From: Alphaproteobacteria bacterium MedPE-SWcel
GTDB lineage: Bacteria; Pseudomonadota; Alphaproteobacteria; Rhodobacterales; Rhodobacteraceae
Assembly (NCBI GenBank): GCA_001874255.1
Contig: MPDC01000004.1
Span: forward strand, 62,001-126,000
Direction: 5' to 3'
DNA: 64,000 bases
The notes below the pieces were generated by a model, which was given only the letters and a program-made list of their open reading frames with translations, was not told where the DNA came from and ran no database searches. Position numbers and translations under genes: made by a program. Shown one piece after another: positions 16,898 to 25,361 of this stretch. Each line of letters opens with the position of its first letter. The stretch's first letter is position 1.

Positions 16898-17623
16898 TTA
16901 TCCGGCCAGCTCGGCCTGATGGGCCCTGACCATGTCCATCATGCTGTTGAACCGAAAGTCATAGCGCGGCATGTCGCCGGGGTTCATCGTGGCGCCGAAC
17001 CCGTCCTTGTCATGACGCCGGTAGATCCAGCAATTGGCAAGCCCGTGTTTATTGGCCGGCGCGTGATCGTGAAACATGCTCTCGGCGGTATGCAGGATGT
17101 CCTGTTTCCCGATCCCGCGGCGCGCCAATGTGTCCAGCATGTAGTCGAAATTGCGATCCGCCGGTTTGTAGCTGCCAATGTCCTCGGCCGTATAGACCCC
17201 GTCAAAGGTCACCCCCAGGCGGGCGTTGGAACCGGAGAACGACTGGTTGTCGGTGTTTGTCAGCACGATCAGCTTGAAATGCTGCTGCAGATAGGCGAGG
17301 GCCGCGCGGCTGTCGTCAAAGGCGGGCCATTGGCGCACCGAATGGCCATAGGCCACGCAGTCCTCCCAGGTGACCTCGACGCCCCATTCCTCGGCCATCC
17401 GGCGATAGACGACGGGCAACAGGTCATAATACTTCTTGGCCGGTGTCCATTTCTGGGTGGTCGACTCGTAATATGCGTGCGCCTCAAGGATGTCGTCCCG
17501 GCTCAGAGTGCGGCTGACCTTGTCCGTCAACGGCTTCAGCCCGGCAATCATGCCGCTTTCCCAATCGATCAGCGTGCCATAGACATCGAAGGTCAGCGCC
17601 TTGAAATCGCTCAGTTTCATCAT
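16898..17623 (-). CDS. HAD-superfamily hydrolase, haloacid dehalogenase type II-like
   Basis: A 241-residue HAD hydrolase. Motif I is FDVYGTLIDWE (nucleophile D near residue 13), motif II LTNTDN, the motif III lysine lies in YKPADRNF, and the motif IV acid is in ESMFHDHAPA. The layout matches (S)-2-haloacid dehalogenases and related phosphatases. AGGAGAGGATGA precedes two adjacent ATG codons at 17623 and 17620. It stands alone between the arsenic operon and a sugar operon, and its substrate is not known. Confidence 0.88.
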   Translation of the reverse strand: MMKLSDFKALTFDVYGTLIDWESGMIAGLKPLTDKVSRTLSRDDILEAHAYYESTTQKWTPAKKYYDLLPVVYRRMAEEWGVEVTWEDCVAYGHSVRQWPAFDDSRAALAYLQQHFKLIVLTNTDNQSFSGSNARLGVTFDGVYTAEDIGSYKPADRNFDYMLDTLARRGIGKQDILHTAESMFHDHAPANKHGLANCWIYRRHDKDGFGATMNPGDMPRYDFRFNSMMDMVRAHQAELAG

Positions 17624-17771
17624 TCATCCTCTCCTGTCGACAAGAGCCACCGCCGCGCCGCAGATCGCGGCCGGACAGGTGCCTCTGTCACGCATGTTCC
17701 GTCAGGCCGCAAAGGATCCGACCACAGGCTTTCTTGTGACAGGCGCAGAGATTATGGCAAGCCATCCGGCA

Positions 17772-17813
17772 GAAAAAAGAAAGACCGGCGACCCGCAGCG
17801 GGGCTCGCCAGTC
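17772..17813 (-). terminator. Rho-independent terminator of the minus-strand sugar operon
   Basis: On the minus strand an imperfect GC-rich hairpin (arms about 17800-17813 and 17783-17796) is followed by TCTTTCTTTTTT. It lies about 90 bp after the lyxose-isomerase-like gene and should end that operon. Confidence 0.75.
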
Positions 17814-17898
17814 TGATCGGCGCCCGGATCGCGCCCGCCTCGCGGGAGCGCCGCCTGGATGATCCGCCGTCATCACCCACAGCGATCACCCGCCGCGA

Positions 17899-18585
17899 TC
17901 ACACCAGCCAGCGGCCGTAATCGCTCACCAGCAGATGCGTTGGCGCCACATCCTCTTCGATCTCGGCAAAGCGACCGATCGGGTCGCGGAACAGATTGTC
18001 GGTCTCGTCGTCATTGACGGTGGAGACCTCGCCGATCAGAACGTCCCCGCCCTCGCCCCAGAAGGCATGCCAGTCGCCGGGCATCAGGGTCACGCTCTCG
18101 CCGGGGGCCAGCGCCAGCTTTTCGCCGGGCGCATAGTCCCGCCGAATGCCGTCACACCAGACCGATCCGCCGCGATCTGCAGCAAAGGCGCCCTGATCGT
18201 CGGAACCGAAGAGCTCGATCACCAGGGTGGCGCCGCCGCGGTTGATGATGTCCTCGGCCTTGATCACATGGGTGTGCATCGGGCTCAGCTGGTCCTGCCG
18301 GGAAATCAGCAGCTTTTCCGCGTAGCACATGCCCCGGCCCTGCTGCAGGTCCGCCAGCCGGCCATTGCGCAGCGTGAACAGGAACAGCCCCATCTCGTCA
18401 AATCTTCCGGCACCATAGTCGGTAATGTCCCAGCCACAGCGGGCGTCGACCAGATGCCGGGCCTCGTCCTTGCGAGCGGCAAAGGTCTCGGGCGACCAGG
18501 AGGCAAAGGGCGGCAGGACGAAGCCGTAGCTCCGGATCATCTCATCCGCGTTTGCCATGATCTCGTTGATGCGCGAGCGTTTCAT
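17899..18585 (-). CDS. D-lyxose/mannose isomerase-like cupin
   Basis: A 228-residue cupin-fold protein resembling D-lyxose ketol-isomerase (EC 5.3.1.15), enzymes that also convert D-mannose to D-fructose. Metal-site residues are visible in SPMHTHVIKAEDI and later PGDWHAFWGEG. GGGAGGGG lies just before the ATG at 18585, and the gene overlaps the hydrolase stop by 4 bp. After a GH63-type hydrolase that may release mannose or glucose, an isomerase feeding fructose to central metabolism makes sense. The precise sugar is inferred. Confidence 0.82.
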   Translation of the reverse strand: MKRSRINEIMANADEMIRSYGFVLPPFASWSPETFAARKDEARHLVDARCGWDITDYGAGRFDEMGLFLFTLRNGRLADLQQGRGMCYAEKLLISRQDQLSPMHTHVIKAEDIINRGGATLVIELFGSDDQGAFAADRGGSVWCDGIRRDYAPGEKLALAPGESVTLMPGDWHAFWGEGGDVLIGEVSTVNDDETDNLFRDPIGRFAEIEEDVAPTHLLVSDYGRWLV

Positions 18586-19859
18586 TCCACCCCTCCCGTT
18601 TGCTTGAGAAACTCGATCACCATTGCCGCGGTCCAGGTGAAATGCGGACCACCGCATGGGGCACCGGTCATGGGGTCGTAATATTCCGAGAAGCCGCTTT
18701 CGACAATCAGCTTCATCGAGTCGCCGACGATCCGGGCCGCGATCTCTGTGTGACCATCCCGGTGCAGCCCGTCCGCGATCATGTAGTTCACGATCAGCCA
18801 GGCGGGGCCGAGCCAGTATCGCTCGCCATCATACTCCGGCGTATGGGGGTCATGGCTCGGGATCATATAGGTGGTGCGCCGGGCCAGATCCTCGAGCCGC
18901 GCCGCAATCCGGGCGGATCTGTCCGGGGTGATGGCCGTGAACACAGGCAACAGGCCGCCCACGGTCAGGCACTCGATCGGCGCGTCGATGGCGCGGTCAT
19001 AGCAGAGATACTGCTGATGGGTATCGCTCCACAGGTGCTCCATCGCGGCCAGCCCCGTGTCGGACTGCGCTTTGGCCCGCGCCGCGATCTCGGGGGCGTC
19101 GAGCTGCTCGGCCAACCAGGCCAGATCGGCGCAGGACCGCAGCAGGATCGCGTTGAAGCCCGGATCCACCACCCGAAACGGCGAGGCATCATGGAGTTTC
19201 GCGCCGTCCCAGCCCTGCGCGCGGAAATGTTTCACCAGCCAGATATAGCGCTGGTACTGCTCTGTTGTGGGCCTATGCGCGGCGGCGGCATGCTGGATGT
19301 CGCGGCGCTGAAAGCTGCCCACACCTTCGGTCGGCACCCGCGACAGGGCCGCGTTCCAGTCGGCAGAATTGTCCCGCCCCGACTCCCAGGGGTGAATGAT
19401 CGCAACCAACCCCGTGCCCTGGGGATCGCGGGTGGCAAAGAACCAGTCGTGCCAGGCCTGGATCCGGGGCAACAAGGCCTTTGCCCGGGCGCGGGCCGAT
19501 GGCAGGTCCCTGGCCCGTTCAAACAGCTTGCGCGCGGCGAAACCGGTGACGGCGGGCTGGCTGATCCCGGAGGTCGGCACCGGCCGCTCCGTGCCCCAGA
19601 CGGCAGGACCGGGAAAATAGCCTTCGTCTTCCTTGTGAAAGATGATGTGCGGCACCATGCCGTCCGGCCATTGGTGATCGAACAGCGTTTCGATTTCGGT
19701 CCAGGCCCGGGATTCATTCACATGGGATTGGCCCAATGCGGACAGGGCGCTGTCCCAGTTCCATTGGAACGGATAGAGCCCGTGAGTAGGCACCGTGTAG
19801 TGGCCGAGATCGTTGCGGGCAAGGATCTCGACCGCCCCGTCATAAAGCGGGTGGCTCAT
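18582..19859 (-). CDS. GH63-type glycoside hydrolase, glucosyl/mannosylglycerate-like
   Basis: A 425-residue (alpha/alpha)6-barrel hydrolase similar to bacterial GH63 enzymes that split mannosylglycerate or glucosylglycerate. WNWDSA near residue 34 carries the presumed general acid, and SGFSEYYDPMTG followed by FTWTAAM near the C-terminus carries the presumed base. There is no signal peptide, so it acts in the cytoplasm on imported substrate. GGAGA precedes the start. It sits between the ABC ATPase and the isomerase in one operon. Trehalase-like or other alpha-glucoside activity is possible. Confidence 0.85.
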   Translation of the reverse strand: MSHPLYDGAVEILARNDLGHYTVPTHGLYPFQWNWDSALSALGQSHVNESRAWTEIETLFDHQWPDGMVPHIIFHKEDEGYFPGPAVWGTERPVPTSGISQPAVTGFAARKLFERARDLPSARARAKALLPRIQAWHDWFFATRDPQGTGLVAIIHPWESGRDNSADWNAALSRVPTEGVGSFQRRDIQHAAAAHRPTTEQYQRYIWLVKHFRAQGWDGAKLHDASPFRVVDPGFNAILLRSCADLAWLAEQLDAPEIAARAKAQSDTGLAAMEHLWSDTHQQYLCYDRAIDAPIECLTVGGLLPVFTAITPDRSARIAARLEDLARRTTYMIPSHDPHTPEYDGERYWLGPAWLIVNYMIADGLHRDGHTEIAARIVGDSMKLIVESGFSEYYDPMTGAPCGGPHFTWTAAMVIEFLKQTGGVE

Positions 19860-19879
19860 CGTGTGTTCTCCAGACGTAA

Positions 19880-20932
19880 TCAGGCGGCGGTAGGGACAGA
19901 AAGGGAGGTGTCAGGATCGAACCAGCGGATGCGGTCCGGCATCGCTGCCAGCTTCAGCTGATCGCCCGCACGGACGGTCATGTCACTGTCCAGAATGGCC
20001 CGGAACATGGTGCCCGCCACATCGCAGGTCAAAAGCAAATGCGCCCCGAGCGGCTCGACCAGACGCACCCGGGCCTCCAGCCCGTCGTCGGCGGGGCGCA
20101 GGTCCTCGGGCCGGATTGCAAATTCCAACGCCGCAGCCGACACGTCCGGTCCGGCAAAGACCTGATCCGCCACCGCCCAGCGCCCGTTGCCGTGGTTGCT
20201 GGCAGGCAGGAAATTCATCGGCGGATTGCCGATGAACCCCGCCACGAACCGTTCCGCCGGGTCGCGGTAGACCTCTACCGGCGAGGCCGCCTGAACGATG
20301 CGCCCCTGATGCATGACGGAAATCCGGTCCGCGAGGCTCATCGCTTCGACCTGATCATGGGTGACATAGATCGCGGTGGTATTGCTCTCGGCCAGAACGC
20401 CTTTCAGCTCCGCCCGCATCTCCAGCCGCAGCAGCGCATCGAGGTTCGACAAGGGTTCGTCCATCAGGATCACGTCCGGCTCCATGGCGAGGGCGCGCGC
20501 CACCGCGACGCGCTGGCGCTGGCCGCCGGACAATTCGCCGGAATACCGCGTCAGCAACTGTTCGATATGCATCAGTTCGGCCGTGCGGGTGACCCGTCGC
20601 GTCACCTCGTCATTGCGCAGTTTCTGCATCCTCAGGCCAAAGCCGATGTTTTCAAACACCGTCAGATGCGGAAAGACCGCGTAGTTCTGAAACACCATGG
20701 CAATGCCGCGATCCTTGGGCGGCAGATGGTCAATGCGCCGCCCGCCGATCCAGACCTCGCCGGTGGTCTGGGTTTCAAGCCCTGCGATGATCCGCAGCAG
20801 GGTGGATTTGCCACAGCCCGAGGCCCCGAGCAGCACCATGAATTCCTGATCGGCAATGGTGAGGTTGATGTCATGGAGCGCCTGATAGCTGCCAAAGCGT
20901 TTGGCGACATTCCTGATCTGAATTTCAGCCAT
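19880..20932 (-). CDS. Sugar ABC transporter ATPase
   Basis: A 350-residue MalK/UgpC-type ATPase with Walker A GASGCGKST, signature LSGGQ, Walker B VILMDEP and switch THDQ, plus a C-terminal TOBE region. The start at 20932 has GAAGGA upstream; extending the frame leftward would overlap the permease gene. It serves the importer formed by the genes at 20962, 21801 and 22767, and precedes the hydrolase gene. Confidence 0.94.
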   Translation of the reverse strand: MAEIQIRNVAKRFGSYQALHDINLTIADQEFMVLLGASGCGKSTLLRIIAGLETQTTGEVWIGGRRIDHLPPKDRGIAMVFQNYAVFPHLTVFENIGFGLRMQKLRNDEVTRRVTRTAELMHIEQLLTRYSGELSGGQRQRVAVARALAMEPDVILMDEPLSNLDALLRLEMRAELKGVLAESNTTAIYVTHDQVEAMSLADRISVMHQGRIVQAASPVEVYRDPAERFVAGFIGNPPMNFLPASNHGNGRWAVADQVFAGPDVSAAALEFAIRPEDLRPADDGLEARVRLVEPLGAHLLLTCDVAGTMFRAILDSDMTVRAGDQLKLAAMPDRIRWFDPDTSLSVPTAA

Positions 20933-20961
20933 TTTCGTGTCCTTCTTGTCTGTCGCGCGCC

Positions 20962-21804
20962 CTAGCGGTTCGCGATGCCCCACATGGCAAACAGGTATTT
21001 GCGTACTGCAAAGATGAAGATCAGCGCCGGCACCACGAGGATGAAGCCGCCTGCGAATTTCAGGTGCAGCGGCGCCTCGCCCAGTGTCTGCAGCAGGAAC
21101 GCGGTCAGGGTCCGGTTCTCGATGGTCAGGACGGCGGCGGCGAAGACCTCGTTCCAGGAGATGACAAAGGCAAAGATCGCGCTTGCGGTGATGCCCGGCA
21201 GGATCAAGGGCAGCACCACTTTGGTAAAGGCCGTGAGCCGCGTGCAGCCCAGCGTCCATGCCGCCTCTTCCAGTTCCACCGGGATGCCGGAAAACAGGGA
21301 AAAGGTGATCAGAACCGCAAAGGGGATGGCCAATGTCGTATGCACCAGCGCCAGCCCGAAGGCCGTGTCATCCAGCCCGGTGCGGATGAACATGACCGCC
21401 AGAGGCAGCGCCAGCAAAGGCAGCGGAAACGCGCGAGTCAAAAGGATCAGCAGGCGGAACGCCTCCTTGCCGCGGAACTCGAACCGCGACAGCGCATAGC
21501 CGGCGGGCGCCCCGATCAGGATCGACATCACCATCGTCAGGAATGCCACCACGATGGAGTTCTTCAGCGCCGTCAGCATGCCCTGAAACCCCGCAAAGAA
21601 GGTCAGGCTGCCAAGGTCGAATTCCGGCACGAAGGATTTCGGAAAGCTGTTCACCGTCTCCGGCGAAGACAGCGTGTTGATCAGCAGGAAGTAGAGCGGC
21701 ACGATCACCCAGGCACACAGCAGTGTCACCGAGGCCGCATAGAGCCAGCGACCGGTTTTGCGGGTCTGCCCCTGATCGGGCAGAAGCACGGCGGTATCGG
21801 TCAT
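20962..21804 (-). CDS. Sugar ABC transporter permease 2
   Basis: A 280-residue MalG-type permease with about six helices and the EAA loop ELEEAAWTLGCTRLTAF. It overlaps the upstream permease by 4 bp (ATGA), so the pair is translationally coupled. It forms the channel with the product of the gene at 21801. Confidence 0.92.
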   Translation of the reverse strand: MTDTAVLLPDQGQTRKTGRWLYAASVTLLCAWVIVPLYFLLINTLSSPETVNSFPKSFVPEFDLGSLTFFAGFQGMLTALKNSIVVAFLTMVMSILIGAPAGYALSRFEFRGKEAFRLLILLTRAFPLPLLALPLAVMFIRTGLDDTAFGLALVHTTLAIPFAVLITFSLFSGIPVELEEAAWTLGCTRLTAFTKVVLPLILPGITASAIFAFVISWNEVFAAAVLTIENRTLTAFLLQTLGEAPLHLKFAGGFILVVPALIFIFAVRKYLFAMWGIANR

Positions 21805-22646
21805 ATCGTTGCTCCTTTCGGGACGCGCAGAACGCGCAGGATGATCAGCGTAAAGACGATGGAAATCCCCAGTACGATCAAGGCCATGGCCGCGGCCGCG
21901 CCGCCGTTTTGCAGGTCAAACTGATAGGCATAGATTTCGCCCATCAACACCGGCAGCAGGGTCCCTCCGAGGGCTGCGACGACGGCAAAGACCTCGAAGG
22001 CCAGCACCACCCGCAGGATCAATGCCGTCTGCAGCGAGGGCCGCAGCATCGGCAATGTGACCCGCAGGAACCTCTGCCAGGGCGAGGCGCCAAAGACCTC
22101 GGCCGCCTCGTAGTATTCTTTCGGGATCAGACCGATCCCGGCCACCAGAATCACCAGCATGATGGCCGTCGCACGCCAGATTTCAGCCAGGGCGATGGCA
22201 AGGAACACCAGACCCGGGTTTTGATAGGACAGGAAATTCACCGGCCCCTCCGCCAGTCCAAGCCCCGTCATCATCGAATTGAGAAACCCCGATTGCTCGA
22301 AGATCGCGAGCCAGATGATCCCCGCCGCAAGATCGGAAATCCCCAGCGGGATGGTCCAGATATAGAGGACAAGATCGCGGCCCTTCTTCATGCGGTTCAC
22401 CATCGTCGCCATCAAGAGCGCAAGCGCCAGCTGGACCGGCACCACGAGCGCCGCGAGCAACATGGTATTCTTCAGCGAAATCGGGAACTTCCAATAGCTG
22501 ACCACGTCGCGGAAGTTGTCCAGCGACAGGCCGTCAGAGCCGCCGAACGCCTGCGCTGCCACCAGCACGAACGGGTAGAGAAAGAACAGGCACAGGAAGA
22601 GTGTGACCGGCAGGATCAACACATAGGGGAGCAATCGGGCGTTCAT
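21801..22646 (-). CDS. Sugar ABC transporter permease 1
   Basis: A 281-residue MalF-type permease with about six helices and an EAA loop around YYEAAEVFGASPWQRF. The start at 22646 has AGGAGCG 6 bp upstream; an earlier in-frame start would add a proline-rich leader encoded by a short DNA repeat (GGTCTGGGGGCAGCA, twice near 22660-22690) and is unlikely. Confidence 0.9.
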   Translation of the reverse strand: MNARLLPYVLILPVTLFLCLFFLYPFVLVAAQAFGGSDGLSLDNFRDVVSYWKFPISLKNTMLLAALVVPVQLALALLMATMVNRMKKGRDLVLYIWTIPLGISDLAAGIIWLAIFEQSGFLNSMMTGLGLAEGPVNFLSYQNPGLVFLAIALAEIWRATAIMLVILVAGIGLIPKEYYEAAEVFGASPWQRFLRVTLPMLRPSLQTALILRVVLAFEVFAVVAALGGTLLPVLMGEIYAYQFDLQNGGAAAAMALIVLGISIVFTLIILRVLRVPKGATI

Positions 22647-22766
22647 GAGCGCGCTCCTGTCTGGGGGCAGCAGGTCTGGGGGCAGCAGGCCCCGAAAATG
22701 GCGAAAAGGGCTTTCGGGCAAAGCGGTTCGGGCGAGCGGGCGCCCGAACCATCGGCGTGGTGGCGA

Positions 22767-24035
22767 TCACTCCACCGGGCAGGCGCCGTCAGATGGCGCA
22801 TCCGGCGCCCAGCAGGGCGCACCGGTTTCTTCCATGATGGCCGCCAGCCGGCCCTTCTGATCGTCGAGCACACGGCGGATATCCTGCCCGCCCAGAATGA
22901 TGCGCTCAAAGCTGTCGACGAAGACACGGTTGAAATCGCCGCCCTTGTCTCCCAGCCCGGCAGGCAACAGCCCCGGATTGGCATCCGGTGCCGCGCTCAT
23001 TTTGGCGACGGCTGCGCCCGATGCCTTGACCGACGGGGGCAGATCATCCGGCAGCTCCGCATCGACCACCGGGAAGAAATTCGTCGCCCGCAGGGTCGCG
23101 ATCTGGGTTTCCGGCTTCAGCATATAGGCCACCAGCGCCTTGGCGGCCTCCGGGTCCGGCGCGGTGGAGGGGATGGCAAGCCCCGCCAGAACCGGCATGA
23201 AGCCGCGTCCGGTCGGACCTGCAGGGGCCGGGAAGGCGACAAAATCATCGGGCCGTTCATTGAAGGCCTGAGCCAGACGCGAGGTGTGGTCAAACACGAT
23301 CCAGGCATCCCCGTTCAGCAACTGTTCCTGCATGAAGGAGAAATTGGTCGAGGCCGGGTTGGTGTGCTGCCACAGTTCACGAAATTTTTCCCAGGCCACC
23401 ACGGCCTCGTCCGAGGCAAAGGTCCGCACCACGCCATTGGTGTAGGACGGATAGAGATAGCCCTGGAAAAACCGGTGCTTCAGCCCCTTGGGACCGGCGG
23501 GAAAGCCGAATTTGGCATCGCCGGTTTCCTCGTGAACGGCCTTTGCCCATGCGATCAGCTGGTCATAGCTCAAGGCGTTGATATCGGCGCCCTCGGGCAG
23601 ATATTGCAGCGCCTCCTTGCTGGCCGCCATGATATAGCTGGCCTGCATCCAGGGCACATATTGCAGCGTATCGGTGCCGAGCTTGGCCAGGCCGTTGAAG
23701 GTCTCGCTGCTGGAGGACACCCCGAGCCCGCCGAGATCGGTCAGCGCATCCGGGTTCATCGCCGAGAAATTGCCATGCAGCGCGCCGAGGACGTCGATCG
23801 ACCCGGATCCCGCCTCCAGTTCCGCGTTCAACCGGGTGAGCCAGGGCCCGTCCTCGTTGGGCTGATAGTCCACGCCTCCCTCAAAACCGGACAGAACCTG
23901 CTCCCGCATGGCCTGCGCCTCTTCGACGGGGCGGGCCTGCGTGGACCAGAACAAGACATCAGCGCTCAGCGGTGCCGACGATGCCACAAAGGCAGCCGCA
24001 GCCACTGCACTGGCCAGTGCATTCAATGATTTCAT
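22767..24035 (-). CDS. Sugar ABC transporter, periplasmic binding protein
   Basis: A 422-residue family 1 solute-binding protein with a signal peptide of about 24 residues ending in SAPLSA before DVLFWSTQ. GGGAGGAAG precedes the ATG at 24035. It is the first gene of the minus-strand operon (binding protein, permease, permease, ATPase, hydrolase, isomerase) and is divergent from the LacI gene at 24306. The ligand is probably the glycoside cleaved by the GH63-type enzyme. Confidence 0.92.
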   Translation of the reverse strand: MKSLNALASAVAAAAFVASSAPLSADVLFWSTQARPVEEAQAMREQVLSGFEGGVDYQPNEDGPWLTRLNAELEAGSGSIDVLGALHGNFSAMNPDALTDLGGLGVSSSSETFNGLAKLGTDTLQYVPWMQASYIMAASKEALQYLPEGADINALSYDQLIAWAKAVHEETGDAKFGFPAGPKGLKHRFFQGYLYPSYTNGVVRTFASDEAVVAWEKFRELWQHTNPASTNFSFMQEQLLNGDAWIVFDHTSRLAQAFNERPDDFVAFPAPAGPTGRGFMPVLAGLAIPSTAPDPEAAKALVAYMLKPETQIATLRATNFFPVVDAELPDDLPPSVKASGAAVAKMSAAPDANPGLLPAGLGDKGGDFNRVFVDSFERIILGGQDIRRVLDDQKGRLAAIMEETGAPCWAPDAPSDGACPVE

Positions 24036-24108
24036 ATCTTCCTCCCTAGTCGGACGTAGCCTCTCCCTCTCCTGGGAACTTGCGACTCGCCGCGATGTCC
24101 TCAACTGT

Positions 24109-24124
24109 GATATAACGATATACC
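24109..24124. promoter_or_regulatory. Candidate LacI operator in divergent promoter
   Basis: GATATAACGATATACC at 24109-24124 is an imperfect palindrome around a central CG (6 of 8 positions match), as in LacI-family operators. It lies 74 bp before the binding-protein start and between the divergent LacI gene and its likely target operon. Confidence 0.5.
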
Positions 24125-24161
24125 AAGGTCAACGAAAAATATCCGGACCGGTGATTCTGTG

Positions 24162-24226
24162 CCCGCCTGCCCCGCCTGCGCCAGCCTGCCCGGCCTGCCC
24201 CAGCGTTCCCCAGCGTTCCCCAGCGT
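24162..24226. repeat. Short tandem repeats in divergent intergenic region
   Basis: CCTGCC-type words at 24162-24197 are followed by almost three exact copies of CCCCAGCGTT at 24198-24226. They lie between the candidate operator and the LacI start. Confidence 0.8.
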
Positions 24227-24305
24227 GCCGAGGGGTTCGGGATAGTTTTCGCTTGAAGACCGGCGGGCCATCCCGCATCCCTGTTCAAATTCAACTTCCA
24301 GCCGG

Positions 24306-25361
24306 ATGTCTTCGAACGTGTCAGAAAAACCCACCCTCAGCACTGTCGCCCGCGAGGCAGGTGTCTCCGTTCCAACCGTCAGCCAGGTGCTGCGCGGGAC
24401 CGGCAGGATCTCGGAGAAAACCCGGCAAAAGGTGCTGGAGACGGCCCGGCGGCTGCAATATGTCCCCGATTATCGCGCCGCCGCCATGCGGTCCGGGGAA
24501 AACCGCGAGATCGGCTTCATCATCAACCAGCTCTCGAACCCGTTCAACGCCGAGGTCGTCAGCGGCGCCCTCGACCTGCTGGAGGACGAAGGATATCTGG
24601 TGTCGATCCTCGATGCGCGCGACGATGCCGACCGTCAGGGCCGCCACGTCCAGTCCTTCATCAGCCATGGTCGTGGAGGGTTGCTCTGGGTTCCTGCGGT
24701 GGACACCCCGGACGAGACCTACGATCTGCTGGCCTCGCGCGGCCTGCCCACCGTCACCTTCCTGCGGCAGGGGCGGGCGGATTTCGACCACCTCGGGATC
24801 TGCAACGCCCAGGCCACGGAACAGGCAACGGATCATCTCGCGGATCTGGGGCATCACCGCATTGCCTATTTCGGCGGCACCCTGAACACCACCGTGCGAC
24901 AGGACCGGATCTCCGGCTACAGCCGCGCCCTGTCCCGGCGGGGCCTCGCCGATCCGCTGGTCTGGCCCTGTGGGGACGGCAAGCTCGCAGGCCTCGATGC
25001 GATGCAGGACCTGCTGGCGCAGCACCCCGATGTGACGGCCATCGTCTGCAATGGCGATATGGTTGCGCTCGGGGCCTGTCTGGCGATGATCCGGACCGGC
25101 CGGACGCCGGGCCGCGAGGTCTCGGTCATCGGCTTTGACGGCATTCAGGACGCGGCGGTTGCGACCCCGCCTTTGACAACCCTCGCCGTCGAACCACAGA
25201 TGCTCGGACGGGAGCTCGCGCGGATGCTGCTGCACCGTATCGAGGCGCCGAACACGCCGGTGACAATCTCGGAGGCGCCGGTCGAGCTGCGTCTGGGCGA
25301 GACCACCGGCCCGGCGCCGACGCAGACCTCTGCCGCCGACGCCGGGCACCCGCCCCGCTAG
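24306..25361 (+). CDS. LacI-family transcriptional regulator
   Basis: A 351-residue repressor. The helix-turn-helix (TLSTVAREAGVSVPTVSQVL) and hinge occupy about residues 9-60; a periplasmic-binding-protein-like sugar domain follows, with FIINQLSNPFNAEVVSG and VIGFDGIQDA. It is divergent from the ABC/GH63 operon and should control it in response to the imported sugar. The ribosome site is weak. Its stop codon overlaps the stop of the convergent gene at 25358. Confidence 0.92.
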   Translation: MSSNVSEKPTLSTVAREAGVSVPTVSQVLRGTGRISEKTRQKVLETARRLQYVPDYRAAAMRSGENREIGFIINQLSNPFNAEVVSGALDLLEDEGYLVSILDARDDADRQGRHVQSFISHGRGGLLWVPAVDTPDETYDLLASRGLPTVTFLRQGRADFDHLGICNAQATEQATDHLADLGHHRIAYFGGTLNTTVRQDRISGYSRALSRRGLADPLVWPCGDGKLAGLDAMQDLLAQHPDVTAIVCNGDMVALGACLAMIRTGRTPGREVSVIGFDGIQDAAVATPPLTTLAVEPQMLGRELARMLLHRIEAPNTPVTISEAPVELRLGETTGPAPTQTSAADAGHPPR

